From Metarhizium brunneum (lineage: Eukaryota > Ascomycota > Sordariomycetes > Hypocreales > Clavicipitaceae): a stretch of 64,000 nucleotides of DNA. Where the stretch lies: contig NC_089425.1 in assembly GCF_013426205.1 (NCBI RefSeq), forward strand, positions 3,844,001 through 3,908,000. The letters are read 5' to 3'. The notes below the pieces were generated by a model. That model ran no database searches. It was not told the origin of the DNA and was given only the letters and a program-made list of their open reading frames with translations. A program made the position numbers and the translations under genes. Shown here in pieces: positions 11,510 through 24,422 of the stretch (position 1 is the stretch's first letter; each line of letters starts with the position of its first letter).

Positions 11510-12668
11510 ATGACGGTCGATATTCTCCCCCTCGAGCTGAATTTTTCTCGTACGTGAAGCATTCCGCCCCCCCTCAGCCTCTCCGCCACCGTTATCATCA
11601 TCATCATTAACTCGGTTTCCGTGTCGTTCTAGGCCCTTTTACCGTCGAGGTCTCGCGGACTCTTACCATACGAAATACGAGCACCTCGCCGCTGGCTTTC
11701 AAAGTACGCTTTCCAGTGCGACGCATTGCGCCGTGACATTGTGACAGATGGTGACAATATTGACCCTGCACCTAGGTCAAAACCACCGCCCCTAAACAGT
11801 ACTGCGTTCGACCCAATGCCGGCCGTATCGAGCCCGGAAATGCCTTCGACGTTACAGGTACGGCGGAACGTTCTTCATTTATGCAAGCCCCAATATCAAC
11901 CCAGCGGGCAGTGCAACTGACACCACCTAAACAATAAGTGCTCCTCCAGGCCATGAAGCAGGACCCGCCCCTAGATGCCAAATGTCGCGATAAATTTCTC
12001 GTCCAGTGCGCGCCAATCCCCTCCGACAAGGACTTTTCCACCATTGCATCTGTCCTAGAGTCCGCAGACAAGGCCACACTCGCCGAACGCAAGATTCGTG
12101 TCAACTGGCTTGCCGCCAACAGCGAGGATGCTCAGGGACTTGCTGCACCTGCTTTCTCGACTCCCAGCAAGCCTTCAGCCGTGAATGGGGTGCGTCTGCT
12201 CACACACGCCCTCGGCGTTTTGCACCTGCGAATGCTAGCTAACTGTGCGTATCTCAGGCGACTGAAACTCCTGATGCTCCTCGGACATTCTCCTCACCCG
12301 GCGGCAACGCCAACTCAACACCCCTCTCCGCTCCACCTCCATACGCCTCCGACGATGCTGCCGAAGAGGCCGACGACAAGCCCGAGCGCCCCAAGTCTGC
12401 TGTATCGCACGCCGCCGCGTCTGTTTCCGAGGCGGCGCAAGTGTCGTACGAGGAGCTTAAGAGCAAACTTGCCCAGGCAGAGGCGCAGCTACTGAATCTG
12501 AAGGACAGCGGTCTTCGTCAGCGAAGCGTAAAGAGCGCGTCCAGCGAAGAGAAGCGGCCCGCCGCGAACACTGCACAGGTGGTTAAGCAGCAACCTGACG
12601 GCGTTCCCGTGCAGATTGTTGCCCTGCTGTGTCTGCTGAGTTTCCTCCTGGCCTACTTTTTCTTCTAG
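11510..12668 (+). CDS. scs2: VAMP-associated protein (VAP/Scs2), MSP domain, tail-anchored
   Basis: Five exons: 11510-11549, 11633-11703, 11776-11857, 11939-12189 and 12258-12668, giving 284 aa. The MSP domain occupies about residues 1-125: TVDILPLELNFSRPFTVEV, NTSTSPLAFKVKTTAPKQYC, RPNAGRIEPGNAF, VLLQAMKQDPP and CRDKFLVQ. A Ser/Pro/Ala-rich linker follows, then a coiled coil (YEELKSKLAQAEAQLLNLK) and a single C-terminal membrane anchor (VQIVALLCLLSFLLAYFFF). VAP proteins sit in the ER membrane and bind FFAT-motif partners to form contact sites that move lipids and shape phosphoinositide signalling. The 11857/11939 intron ends in TAAG rather than CAG/TAG, but the join gives the invariant VLLQAMKQDPP. 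Confidence 0.95.
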
Positions 12669-13374
12669 TTGAAGGTCGAGAGACAAATTTCCAGGACATG
12701 GGTGCAGACACGGCTATAAACACCCCTATTCCTGCCAAATTACGTCTCAGCTTGAAGATGCACAAACCATGGGCTTGGTTTGTTTTCAGACGAACCCCGT
12801 AAGGGCTATATAATGACTTTACTTGAACATAAGAATTTGGCAGCGGGGTGCACGATTTATTGAGCAGCATGCGGAAGGGCAAGTGCACCGGAAAACATGT
12901 CTGCAAAAAACCAGCGAGGGTTCAGAAGCGGTTGCCGGAGATGGGTATCGCGGCGGGTGTAGGCTGGGATGATTGGGGGCAGGACTGCATTTTGATGTCG
13001 AATAGCGCCTTTGGCATTGGACCGTACCTTGTACTAGCTACTGCTTGACGCGTATAATGGATTCTCTTTTGTTTATCGACTTGCAGTAGAAGTGTACTTG
13101 GGACAAGTAGGATGGACAGGCGTACCAGATGCTGCAACGTCCACTTGCTTGCATCTGGCATTGCCAACGTTTTCACTTTGTACATGGGCTTCAAAAGGAG
13201 CATGTAGGATATTTGCAAATATATTCTGTTTCTATCATGCAAGCTCTATGCGGCATTTTCATTAAAATAGTAAATAAAAAAACATACGTCATAATCCCAA
13301 CGCCTTTAATCGAATCGTGCCAGACGGGGGATCCCACCCACGTTTTATGTCCATGGACGCCCGTACCGTGGAGA
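12669..13374. other. convergent intergenic region
   Basis: This holds the 3' flanks of SCS2 (+) and the desaturase (-). The part near 13260-13310 is A/T-rich. No gene is seen. Confidence 0.5.
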
Positions 13375-14626
13375 TTAGGCCTGCACCTCAGTCTCCTTCC
13401 AGTTGACGGCGCCGCCGACCAAGCGGCCGCCTTCCTTGCGCTTGACGCGGCAGTTGAGGCCGACGTTCTCGTCCCAGATGAACCTCCAGATGGCGTAGAC
13501 CCAGCTCTCGTGGCGGGGCAGCGGCTCGTAGAACTCCTTGGCCGTCTCGTAGACGGCGGGCAGCCTGGTCCACGGGATGGCGGGGAAGTCGTGGTGCTCG
13601 TTGTGCAGGCCGACGTTGTAGGTGAACCAGTTGAGGGGCCCGTAGTAGGAGAAGGTCTCGGGCACGGGGACCATGTTGCCGGGGTCCCGTTGCGTGGGGG
13701 TGACGGTTTCGTAGACGTAGTGCTCGGCGATGAAGTGGCCGGCCACGGGGTGGAGGCTGCCGGCGAGGAAGGAGGAGAGCAGGAGGTATAGCAGGGCGTT
13801 GGGGGACGCGTAGCGCAGCAGGAGGGCGTCGAAGGCGAGCTGGACGGCGAGGTTGACGCAGTGCACCCACGTGAAGGGGATGCGGTAGACGGCCATGGGC
13901 CGCAGGGCGTAGAAGAAGATCTGGAAGGTGCAGAAGAAGGCCTTGCCGAGGATGGAGTCGAGGAAGAAGGCTTCGAGGGCGGTGGGGAGGTCGGTGTCGA
14001 GGCCGTCTACGCCGAGGGATTTGTGGTGCGTTAGGTGGTATGGCTGGTGAATTATTAGTGCTTCTTTTCTCTCTCTTTCAAATGGTTTATATTCGCTGGA
14101 GGCGGGGAGGGTTGAAACGAACCCGGAATGCGGCGCTGTAGGGAATTCCGATGGGCAAGTTGGCCACGATGGCGAACAGTCTGTTGGCCATTGCGCTCTT
14201 GAAGGCTAGGTTGTGCGAGATCTCGTGGATGGCCAGGAACAGGTTCTGGTTTGCGGTGGCGCCAAAGACGTACGCGACTGCCCAGAACTTCCAGGACCAA
14301 AAGGACGTCGACTGGAGCAGGCAGGCGAGGACAATTTGGAGGGTGACGACGCCGAGGACGACATATTTGGTCAGAGGCTCAGGGCCACATAGTTTTGTAA
14401 TCTGGCGGGTCATTTTCAGTAACAGTCCCTTTTTTTTTTTTGAAGGCTAACGGGGGGTCGGCCAAACCTCTGGATGAGCCTTGATGATGGCCAGTCGACG
14501 AGTCCGATGCGGCTCCTCGGTATAGGTCCAGAAGAAGTCATGCTTGGGATTGGCGTCTTGTTTGGCCGGGGGAGGGGATTTGTTTTTGGACGTCTTAGTG
14601 ACGGTGGCAGAGCCGTTGGATGGCAT
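13375..14626 (-). CDS. sphingolipid delta-4 desaturase (Des1-type)
   Basis: Three exons on the minus strand: 14626-14468, 14401-14123 and 14043-13375, giving 368 aa. The N-terminus carries the fungal Des1 lipid-desaturase segment (DFFWTYTEEPHRTRR, AIIKAHPE, ITKLCGPEPLTKYV). The three histidine boxes are HEISH (112-116), HLTHH (149-153) and HNEHH (293-297), the di-iron ligands of this superfamily. Several hydrophobic segments surround them. The enzyme inserts the 4,5-trans double bond in dihydroceramide in the ER. In filamentous fungi this product feeds glucosylceramide synthesis. Both introns are short, with ordinary GT donors (GTTTGG, GTTCGT), and keep phase 0. The gene is convergent with SCS2 and divergent from the DUF218 gene. 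Confidence 0.94.
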
Positions 14627-16379
14627 GGCGGGCAATTGAGCGGTGGTTATGCGATGGGGTGGTTATACTCGGTGTTTTGCAGGTATAAAGGAGTAGTTGT
14701 ATTGTGTTGAGTGAGGGTTGCGTACGTCGTGGTTTCCGGGGGTCGGGAAAGCAACGGGGTTCGAGGCGGCGGCGCAGCATCAATCTAGGTCAAAGGAGAG
14801 GATTCGTATTCGTAAATGGAGGTTGGAGGTTGGAGGTTGAAAGAGGACGAGGATTGGCTGATTTCTCGGTTTTGGGATTTCCAAGTCCGAGGATAAGGTG
14901 CGCGAGGTGGTGTGGTTTTTGGACGACGAGAGCCAGGGCGGTGTCTGTTCCTGGGACGAAGAGGAACCGTTGACGGGTGGGGCTTGGATGTATCTGTACT
15001 TGTGGGAGACAAGCCCCTTCCAATCTCTGCACTCCAATTTCCACCCAATGGGGCATGCCCACGGTAGAGGTACCTGGACAATTGAAGCTTCGAAAAGTGT
15101 TGAAGCGTTCGGCGGGGAAGGCTGAAGTAGCTCCAGGGGAACAAATCATGCATGTACGGAGGCGGCGTCGATTGGCTTTTCTAGCTGACCTTTGGTGACG
15201 GAATGCGCATACCACAGCTCACCTCTCAGATGACATCTCAGATGACATCCCGGATAGGCTAACAGATGCGGCACATTGTCTCCCATACCAGAAACATCTT
15301 ATTTGCCTGTGTACCAAGTACCTAGGTGTCGCATCAATCTATCCAATGAGGTCGTCTACCACCATCGCGTGGGCTGATCTGTTCCCTTCAATACCCGGGA
15401 CCCGAGCCTGCAGCAGCATCACACGAGACAACATTGCCCGCGTTTTTCTTCCATGGATTTTGGATATATTCGTCCTTGTCGTGATACCTGTACTCTTGAT
15501 GAAGCCAAATCTGCAACGGCTTGACCTGTGTTACGCTTGCTGTTGTGAAACTTTCGGTTTCATTCTTGGGGTGCCTGCGACTGAAGATCTACTATTGCCA
15601 GGGCCTTAAATGTAATAGTACCAGCCAAGATGGTGCTCAGGGGTGCAAGATGTATATGATCTGCACCATGGAGCGGATCGAAACCGCCAGACGCATTGCT
15701 CACCTTTGGCATAAACTTTGATTTGTTCCTCCAATGGAAAATGACACACACGCCCCGATCTATCATCAACTTTAAAGTGTCCCAATACTCCTCGACCATC
15801 CCCGGGACCCGGGACCAGCTGGCTTCGAGTAGCAAAGTGAAGGGCGTTTAGAGGATGAAGTATGGGTACTTGTTGCTTGTTGACGACATCATATTCGGGC
15901 CGGCTCCGGTTTGCAGGAGTTTCTGAAGCAAACTGGGCTGAAAATGCCTGGCAACATCTTGTCAGATGGCTTTATACACGCTACTTGGCATGTTGCGAGA
16001 CGAGCCTCCTGTCTGCTAATCGGCAGTTCCTTTCTAGAACCCGCATCGTAGCCAAATATCTGCTTTGCCTTTTTGGCTATTCACGAGGGATGAACAGGGC
16101 GCAGACTAATGGTGAGTAGTGAGCAACATCCAAGACACCCGATCATGTACGACAGCTGCTTGGGCCAGGATGATGATTCCATAATCGAGTGTTTACTTGC
16201 CGTGGAGCGGCAAGTCAACAACTATCTACTTAAGTAGGTAGCTCATGATGAGTTTGCCAAGCCTCTCTCTCGTCTGTCAGTCTATCGTGACGGAGGACAT
16301 GTAAACACCATCCCCACATGACGCGATCCGTCCCGACCAGCCTCAACCTCCGACTCGCACCCGCCGACCGCAAACCAAC
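14627..16379. other. divergent intergenic region (DES / DUF218)
   Basis: This is a 1.75 kb gap. It has a direct repeat of CTCAGATGACAT at 15226-15250, CCTAGGT-type motifs near 15310 and a CTACTTAAGTAG palindrome near 16225. Short ORFs here show no recognisable family. Confidence 0.5.
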
Positions 16380-17185
16380 ATGCCGCGCCCCACCAAGCTC
16401 ATCATCGTCTGCTGCCACGGCATCTGGCTCGGCGGCCCCTCCAAAGGCCACAACGAGGCCGAATGGCTCCTCGCCGACTTCCAGCACGGCGAAACCCCCA
16501 CCTTTATCGCGCACATCAAGGCCGGGCTCCAATGCCTCGCCGACGACCGGGGCCACGCCGTCCTCGCATTCTCAGGGTCCTCGACTCCTCCCACCCTCCC
16601 CTCCCCTCAAGTGCCTTGCAGCAGCTAACGCCGTCACGCAGCGCGCCGACCCGCAGAGAAACGACCCTCTCCGAGGCCCAGTCGTACGCCAACGTGGCCA
16701 TGCAAAACGCCTGCTTTGGCCTCCTTGACCCTCCCGTCACGGACGCGGACATGATGCTCGAGGAGCGGGCCCTCGACTCCTACCACAACGTGCTGTTTAG
16801 CCTGTCGCTGTTCTATGCCCGGTTCCAACGCTGGCCGCGGCACGTCGTGGTGGTGAGCCACGCCTTCAAGAGGCCGAGGATGCTGGAGGGCCACTGCGCC
16901 GCCATTGGGTTCCCGCCGGACAGGGTGTCGTTTGTCGGCGTAGACCCGCCGTCTTTGGAGGGCAAGCCCGGCGTCGTGGCGGGCGTGGCCGAGGCCGAGG
17001 CGGACTGGGGGCGCGATCCGCACGGAAAGGGGCAGAGGCTGGCGGCCAAGAGGGCGAGGAGGAACGTCTGGGGAGCGTGGCAGGGCGTTTTCGAGGAGGG
17101 CACCGAGGACGCCGACAAGGGGGGGTTGCAGACCGCGGGGGAGGGGGCAAGCGAGGTCATCGTCGACGGGGAGAGGCCGTGGTGA
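16380..17185 (+). CDS. DUF218 domain protein
   Basis: Two exons: 16380-16576 and 16642-17185, giving 246 aa. The join gives [20 protein letters not shown], matching the fungal DUF218 family that includes fission yeast SPAC57A10.07. Other family segments are [63 protein letters not shown] and [20 protein letters not shown]. Bacterial DUF218 members (ElyC/SanA/YdcF type) act in envelope or nucleotide-linked processes; the function of the fungal soluble group is unknown. The C-terminal 60 residues are charged and low-complexity. The stop at 17183 overlaps a TG|GTGAGT sequence, so one more small exon cannot be excluded. Confidence 0.85.
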
Positions 17186-17365
17186 GTTTCACTGCATGAT
17201 TATAGTCTGTATATAGTCCTGGGTGGAATCAACCCCCAGGCGTAATCTAGGCCCTGGTGGCATGACAACAGCCGTAGATGTCGAGCGTATATTCTAATTG
17301 GAACAGGCCCGCCCTTGTATCAGACGCCTCGTGAATCTCGTCCAGCATCACGATTCACGACGCCG

Positions 17366-18410
17366 TCAAATCTTGGCCCTCGCGCCCGTCCTCGGCCCGT
17401 CCTCGACCGCACGCACCAGAAACGCAACCGCGTCCGTCACCATGTCGGCGCTGAACCGGTGTCCCACGCCGGCATATACCCTGTCCTCGACCACGACCTC
17501 GCCGTCCCTGTACCACCCGTCGGCCGCGTCCTTCAACACCCCGAGGAGCGGCCTCGAGCTCGCATACGGCACCAGCTCGTCGTCGCCCCCCGAGCAAGCC
17601 AGCAGCTTCTTCCCCCTGATGCGCGCGTCGAAAATCTCCCGCAGCCGCGCCCGCTCCCCCTCCGACAGCGGCACCGACGGCACCGCCGCCTCGGCCCCAA
17701 ACACAACGGCCTTGGGGTCGCTGCCCCGACACATGGCCACCAGATCGCGCGGAAAGTACCGACTGCCCAGCAGCGAGACGCCCCCGGTATCCAGAGCCGA
17801 GCGCCTCGCCCGGGCCCCCATTAGATCTAACAACCGGTCAGCACGCCGAGTCTACAAATCGAACATTCAACCTACCCAGGTAGTCGGGACACCCGACGAC
17901 GGCGACGGCCGCGTCGACCCTGTCCTCCCCGAACCACGACCACCACGCGGCGTGGCCGCCCAGGCTCCAGCCCAGGCAGACGTGCGCGTCGACCTCTCTG
18001 CCCAGGTAGCCGGCCACGAGGTCCATCAGCGCGCTCACGTCGCCCGCGGCGCGCCCGACCACGCCCGCCATATCGATGGCGTGCCGGTCGTTGCCCCCGT
18101 CCCAGGCGCGGTTGGCCGCCTCGCTGACCAGCCGCGTGCCGTGGTTGGGCATGTCGAACGACAGGGCCACCAGCCCGCGCGACTCGGACGCCGGCGAGAG
18201 GTGCCACGCGTGAAGGGTGCGGCGCGCGATGTCTTGCATCCGGGCTCTTGTCCGCGTCCGCGGGTGCAGCAGCCACAGGCAGGTGAGGGGGATGTTGGGC
18301 CCGGCGAGCTCCTCCTGGCCGTAGACGTCGACGAGGAGGCCGGCCATGGGGATCGTCGTCATGGACATGGGCGGCGCGGGGCCGAGGCCCTTGGTTGAGT
18401 ACTCATCCAT
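17366..18410 (-). CDS. alpha/beta hydrolase
   Basis: Two exons on the minus strand: 18410-17876 and 17826-17366, giving 331 aa. The nucleophile elbow is GWSLGG with Ser149. An upstream strand-loop has ALSFDMPNHGTR. The acid candidate lies in ACSGGDDELVPYASS, and the histidine in VYAGVGHRFSADM near the C-terminus. The splice restores the CPDYL-DLMGARARRSAL segment typical of fungal YitV/dienelactone-like hydrolases. No signal peptide is seen, so it is probably cytosolic. The substrate cannot be told from sequence. It ends 180 bases from the DUF218 gene, tail to tail. GC content is high throughout, which produces long shadow ORFs on the other strand. Confidence 0.88.
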
Positions 18411-19250
18411 TGTGGTGGGCTTTTTGTATAGCGGCCCTCTTGATATGGTGTTTTATGTTTCTTTATTTTTTTGTGTGTTTGGATCGCGGACAAGACTGCG
18501 TGGTGAGTGATGGAAAAGTGTCGAGTGAAGTTGGAGACTGTGACCAATCCGGCGGCACATCGATAGAGCCGAGCCGAAACAATGTTTGCCGACAACGTAC
18601 CACAGGATAGCGTAGGCAGCCTTCACAACGCCCACATCGAGTGCAATGGCTGGCAGCCCTCGGGAACACAGGGGCGCTGTGTAGCAAAAATCAGTCAAGA
18701 ATCAACCATGTCGTCAATTAATCCTGCCTGCCCGTAGCTAGGGTTGGTGACAAGCATGTCATCATAACGCCGGGGTTTCGCAAATACAACCTTGACAACT
18801 GGTCCCAAGAATCGCCCCAAACATTACACCGCTCACAATGCACCAAGTTGACAAAAGGAATAAATCATATCAATATCGCCATGCTCCAGACAAGAATCGC
18901 CTGACTACCGTAACGCCTGCGGTTATGCCCGCCAATTTCCCAACGGCCTACCGAGCCCAAATCTTCCTCCTTTCCCATCACACTGCCCGTAGCTTCTTTT
19001 CCCTATTTTGTCTGTCTTTGTTCGTATTGGTCCTTCCAGGTCGCACCGATAGGCGACATACGGGGCATGCTCTGTATTCGCCGTGTCCGCTGCTTGCCCC
19101 AGGACGACTTCTCAAAATTATGTCCAAGGCAACGTCAGCTGGAGGGCGGTAATAGGCAGCATTGCATGCCATCTTGAAATCGAGTTCTCCCACCTCCCCT
19201 GACATAGCATAGGAAATATCCTCCCTGTTCATGGTGCTGGTGGCCTGCAT
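18411..19250. other. intergenic, hydrolase promoter and ICE2 3' flank
   Basis: No gene is seen. There is a T-rich stretch at 18450-18480. Confidence 0.5.
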
Positions 19251-20596
19251 TTAGTCGACTTTCCAGTGATCAGACTCTTCCGTACCAAGGTACAGCTCCA
19301 CGCCGTAAAGGACCATAGTCAAGCCGACATTGATCCATCTCCACGTGCTGCCACCAACATCACCACCCCTGAGGGTCCAGCCATCGGGGCCGTCACTGGT
19401 TGAAAAGTGTTGCAGCAGCAAGCTCGTATACACCGACACCAGTATGGACGGCGAGAACCAGCTCAGGAACCCAAGAACCTTGTTGGCTGTTTCTGCATCC
19501 TCAAAATCCGGATCCTGCATAAGTGCACGTGCACCGAGATCCCGCACCGAGGGAATGATTCTCGTCGCTGAATAAAAGACAAAGAGTCGATATGTCAGGG
19601 AAATGATGACTGACGGCGTAATAGTCTGGAAAGCGGCGTACAAAAGGGCCAGAGAGGAGTGGATAGCCGACGGAAGCGAGCCTAGAATGTGTAGAAGGGT
19701 TGAATAGGATGCCATAATAACCGGCGGCAGTGGTGGAATCTCGGGTTGTGACGAAGCCTGGTCCTCGACTTCTTCAGACGGTAGGTAGTCGGTAAAAATT
19801 TGGTAGACACACAGTACCACGTAAGCAAACAGTAGAGAGCTCTCAATAGGATTACCTCGGCCGCTTCCGATGCCGTAGGCACAAAGGAACACTGCTGTAG
19901 TCATGGTTACGCCGATAAGTGTTGCATCCAGGTTGCTAATTCGCGGAAACTGTGCAACCCGCCAAAGAAAGTATACGGCACTTGCGATGATGGTGCCGGA
20001 AAAGGCCAACAGAATGATCTGCGTCAATTAGCACAAGAGGCAAGTAAAAGTTGTGTTGGGAATGTGTCGCTCACCACCCAGGTGTCACTTCTGCCTCTGT
20101 TCACAAGCCAACGAGTAATTTGACCGGCTGCCTGAATCACGAGAAGCGTGCAAAAGCCCTCGAGGAGCTGGAACACGGGACCGGAATATCGAAGGACATT
20201 GTCCCAGCTACCCAGCATGACCGTCTCCAGCACGCCATTTTTGCCAAACATCCACTCAGTCCAACTTGCGCTCTTGGATTGGAAGATGCCGCCCAACGTC
20301 CTCTCGACCCAGTTTGTGCTTCCCGCATCGACGGCAAACTGACTCAAGGCCCAAATGAGAAGCGATGGGATGACAACCCACTGCGACAGTCGGAGGAGGT
20401 TGGAGATGGTCGAGCCGAGGCGTGACTTGCTCGGGGTCACAATGCGGATTGCGGAGTAGACGAGGTAATAGATGAAGAGAGACAGGCTATACGCCAGCCC
20501 ACTATCACGGCCACCGACATCGAAGGCGACGGGTATTGACAGAACGATGGTGAAGAGGAAGATGGAGCTGAAAAATATGCTAAATAGCCACCACAT
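19251..20596 (-). CDS. ice2: Ice2 family ER membrane protein
   Basis: Two exons on the minus strand: 20596-20075 and 20018-19251, giving 429 aa. The protein is a polytopic membrane protein with about eight hydrophobic segments. It begins with a signal-anchor-like helix (MWWLFSIFFSSIFLFTIVLS), followed by AFDVGGRDSGLAYSLSLF, the Ice2 family signature. Other conserved stretches are GQITRWLVNRGRSDTWV-II at the splice, CAYGIGSGRGNPIESSLLFA, and FFVFYSATRIIP-like sequence. Ice2 keeps cortical ER structure and inheritance in yeast and controls phospholipid synthesis by restraining the Spo7-Nem1 lipin phosphatase. This role is taken from the family, not seen here. The reading is continuous with no broken residues. 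Confidence 0.93.
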
Positions 20597-23500
20597 CGGA
20601 GCGGCAGGGTGGCGGGCTCAAGCCGTGCCGGTCGAGTCGACGGGAGAAACAATGATGATCGTTGGGAGTTGTGGGCGTTTCAGGTCAGACGACTCTTGGT
20701 CTTCTCGTCTCGCGGGCCCAGTCTCGAAACGAGTTTCTTGGGGCGGGCGTTGAGGTCGCAAGGGCTCCGGGAGCTTTCACAAGCTCATGTACAAAATGTA
20801 GCTCAGCGTGTCGTGTGTTTGGCCAAAGCTGCACTCGTGCGATGTTCTGCGCAGGAACCGCCTGCGGGACAGATGCTGATCGACGTCACCTGTTCTTTGC
20901 AGCACACCAAGAGATGAGTCGCCGGGTCGTCGTATCGCCTTCTGGTCGAGCGCAAGCGCGTGGCTTTTTTTTTTAGTGATGGTGTGTTGATGCTGGCTAG
21001 GACGCGCTTGTGGTTGGACAGACAGGGTCTGTACAGAGTAGTCTAGGATGATTAAGGAAGCCTGCCAGCTGTTTTTCTCTGCAGTCGCCCACAATGTGCC
21101 GCTTCTGCGCAAGGTGTAAGGTGTCCACAATGGACCTAGGCTGGGACAAGCTCAGCTGGAATGAAAAGCTTAGCTTATCGTCGCGTTATCTGCACGTGAA
21201 GGCTCGTGATGTGCGATGACGCGGGCTACTCGTTGGCCGACATGTAGTACAGTACATACATTAATGGAACGCATTCAGGACAGTAGAATGATTGGCGTTC
21301 TGACACAGAGCTTGAGGGTTGTTTCCTAGATGCAAACTCGATATGCGAGGGCGAATATTCATGCCCTTCAATGTTGGCTACCAGCTAGCTCCGAACCCAA
21401 GCTCCGAGGCTTGCGTCAGGACGTCCCAGCAGCAGCAGCGGCGTGGGCTTGGCGGGGCAGCAGTCGTGGCCGACAGAGGCTTGTCGCACGAGATGCCAAT
21501 GGCTGCCGCTTCTAAAATCGATGCTCTCAAGTGAAGGATGAGAATATCACCGAAGACGTGCTGTACATATTTACTCTGTAACACGAAATGCGGAGAGAAA
21601 AGACTCAGGGGAATCCAATGGGATTTCTGATGCATTGTACGAGGTGTCAAGCACCAAGTAACAAGTTGACTAGCCCGTGGTTGAGGCAAGAGGACTGGCC
21701 CATGCCATGTCGCTCCTTCCAGATTGGTCCAAAGGTCGCGTGTGCCCGACCAGACCGCTCCTGCCGGGACCGCTTCACCGCCTGCAACCAAGCCCACCGG
21801 CTGCGGAAGCGGCCTCCATTTTCTCTCCTTTCCTGCCGTCGATGAACCAAGCAAGCCAATTGCTACATCAAATATCTACTCCCTCATGCTCTATCCGAAC
21901 TTATATCCTTTACCGTCGCCCTCCATACCATGTTATAGCCGCAAGTGCTGTTGGGCAGCTGTGGCCCAATGCGTGGCTAATTGACGCCACGCATGGGGTC
22001 TCCCCAGAAGATATTTGCTCCAATTTTGGAGACACAGTCAGCCGTCATGGATAGGCGTACTCGCTCGAAGAGCCACTGACAGGCTTGGAGGCCGCTTTCT
22101 GACTCCAATCTCGAATGCACCCGCGCTGTTCTTTCAAGTCTGCAATCCACTACCCGCGACGTCATAAGACCTCGCCATGGTCAAAGCAATCAACCAGGAT
22201 GACGGTTCAAAAACCTGCCAAGTCTGAGTGATGAACAAACGCAGGCTTTGGGCCTGGAATTGAACTCCAAGTCACTGTGCGTGCATTGTGACCTGTAAAA
22301 TAGGACTGATAGACGCAACAGTTGGATTGCATTCCATACTGCTTGCCTGGTAGGATTCTCGAGAGCTCGAAGCATACGCACGACCGGCCAGCATACATAC
22401 TGTTTTGATGAGGGGCGCCTCTTTTATAAATGCGACACAGCAGGTTCCTTGAACTGCCAAGGTATTCGAGTAAGTATCCGCTTTGATACTCAACGATTGC
22501 GGCCCTACCGTGGGGTTCGTCCGAGTTTCGTCCCATTTTGTCCAGGTTATGGACCATATGGTAGCCTTCGAGTTTGCCATTTACACCGGACGTACTGCCT
22601 GCACTTTAGACTACCTATAACATCCAGTTGACAACCGATTGCCCAACCAGGATGTGAAGCTGTCGACCTGAACAGTGCTTATTATGTACGTCGGACTCTG
22701 TCGACAGGCCAAGTCAGTACGAACGACAAGCTGCGGCGCACCTGTCTGCTCGCAGCCAAGAACGCCATGCACGGTTCTTCCCGTTTTCTCGGCCAGGATC
22801 AGGATCACCAGTGCACCACACATGGCAAACATTTGTCGTGGCTTCAACGTATCCTGATGTACAAGACGCATGTTTTCCATGACCAAGGGTCCACGTTTGT
22901 GTTGCATCGAGCTCTAGAACATACAATTGTTCACCACATGGCACAATGTCGTATTTCCAATTCGAGGGACAAATAAGCTTAACGGGTCTCGCATTGTTTC
23001 AGCAGGCGGATGGATCCACGAGCGGAGGATCGCACCGTCAGCTCAGTTGGCATGCTCGGGATTATTCATCTACAGCACCAGGAATTGCGTGATGCACACT
23101 GCAATGGCGCCTTCGATTCGTCTTTTATGTCGGGGCATGCCAGCTAGAAGCGATAGCCCGAAACGGCTGGGTCGTCGCCCTTTGTTTTTTGTTATCAAAT
23201 GTAGTACGTACAATATTGTGCTACGCCATGACTGGTATGTAGCACGTCATGAGGGCAGAATGGGGCCAGGCCGCTTGCCCCGATTAAACCACTTTGCCAT
23301 CATGAACATGACAAAACTGCACGTTGGGAGAGGCGACGGTCGGATGTGTGTGGCCGGGCATGTGGCAGCCAGTACGGCGCCCCCGAAGCCAAGCCACGGA
23401 TCTGAGATGGCGCTTGGCAACGATCAACTGATGTCTCAAACAGATGGTCCTGTGTGGTGTGGTTATTCTGCTGCCTGGTCGCAACAACATTGAACTCTGC

Positions 23501-24422
23501 AGTTCCCAAGCTGGCGCCGACGTGCCCAGGCGCAGTTCAAGCATCCATCAAGCTCTTCACCAAGGAAAAAAAAAAGAGACTCAGAACCAAACCCGCCGAA
23601 GCCCATCCTCGACCAACCTCTGGTCCGGCGCAGCACATCATCATCGTCGGACTCCACAATGGCAAGAGTAAATCTGTGTGGCGCCGGGCCCAACGTCATC
23701 GCGCCCACCCCCAATCTCGGGCGTGGTGGCCGCTCTGTTCTCGACATGACTTCCCTGGCCGGTCTCCTGGCGCACCATGAGCAGGTCGCATGCCATTTGA
23801 TGCTGCGGTCCAGGGCGCCCGCTACTCCCGCGCCGTCGCCTCAACCACATGCGCTATGTGGACAAACCTGTGGGTTCAATGTTGCGTGTGTGGGGGCGGC
23901 AGCGACGACCTGGCCATGATAATACTACCAGACATGGTAGCACGGAGTGTTACTCGGGGGCAGCGAGTGAGGAGCCAAGGAGCATCTGGTCCCAACTACC
24001 TGGAGCCAGCAACTAACACAATTGCGGCCGAGGGGGGTCCCAGATTCCCCGATATCAATTGGCTCGTCGTGGCGTGCAAGCGTGGTCGTCCCCGTGTCCG
24101 AATCCGGTTGCCTGTTCGCCCATCAGCGCGCGCGAAGAGTTTGAAAGGCATCCTTGCGCCCATGTCGCAATTCATCTTGTCGACTTGTCATCCAACAGAG
24201 CGCCGACTTTCTTTTCTTTTCTGTCTTCATTTTTACACATCGTTGGCGGACCGAGTTGCTCTTCAGTATCTCTTCCAACCTCAATACTAGCGTGTATCAT
24301 CATCACCACCCACCCGAATGACATCGTCGTCGCCATAAGTGGCCATCGCTTCCACGAGAAGGACTAAATTTGGCTCAAAACACCGTCATACCCTGACCTG
24401 GTACTACAAGTCGCCGTTGACC
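20597..24422. other. 3.8 kb intergenic region (ICE2 / amino acid transporter)
   Basis: Several 60-190-codon ORFs occur on both strands, but none has a recognisable domain, coherent composition or splice-supported extension. A short A11 run lies at 23567. The last 250 bases are C/T-rich and fit the transporter leader. I see no gene, RNA gene or transposon here. Confidence 0.5.

Noticed and set aside
13388..13870. 160-codon Arg/Pro-rich minus-strand ORF
   Set aside because: It is a +1 shadow of the high-GC desaturase exon, whose true frame has all three histidine boxes.
22240..22275. tRNA-like T-arm on the minus strand (AGTTCAATT loop with a 5-bp stem)
   Set aside because: No matching acceptor stem, D-arm or A-box within 75 bases upstream.
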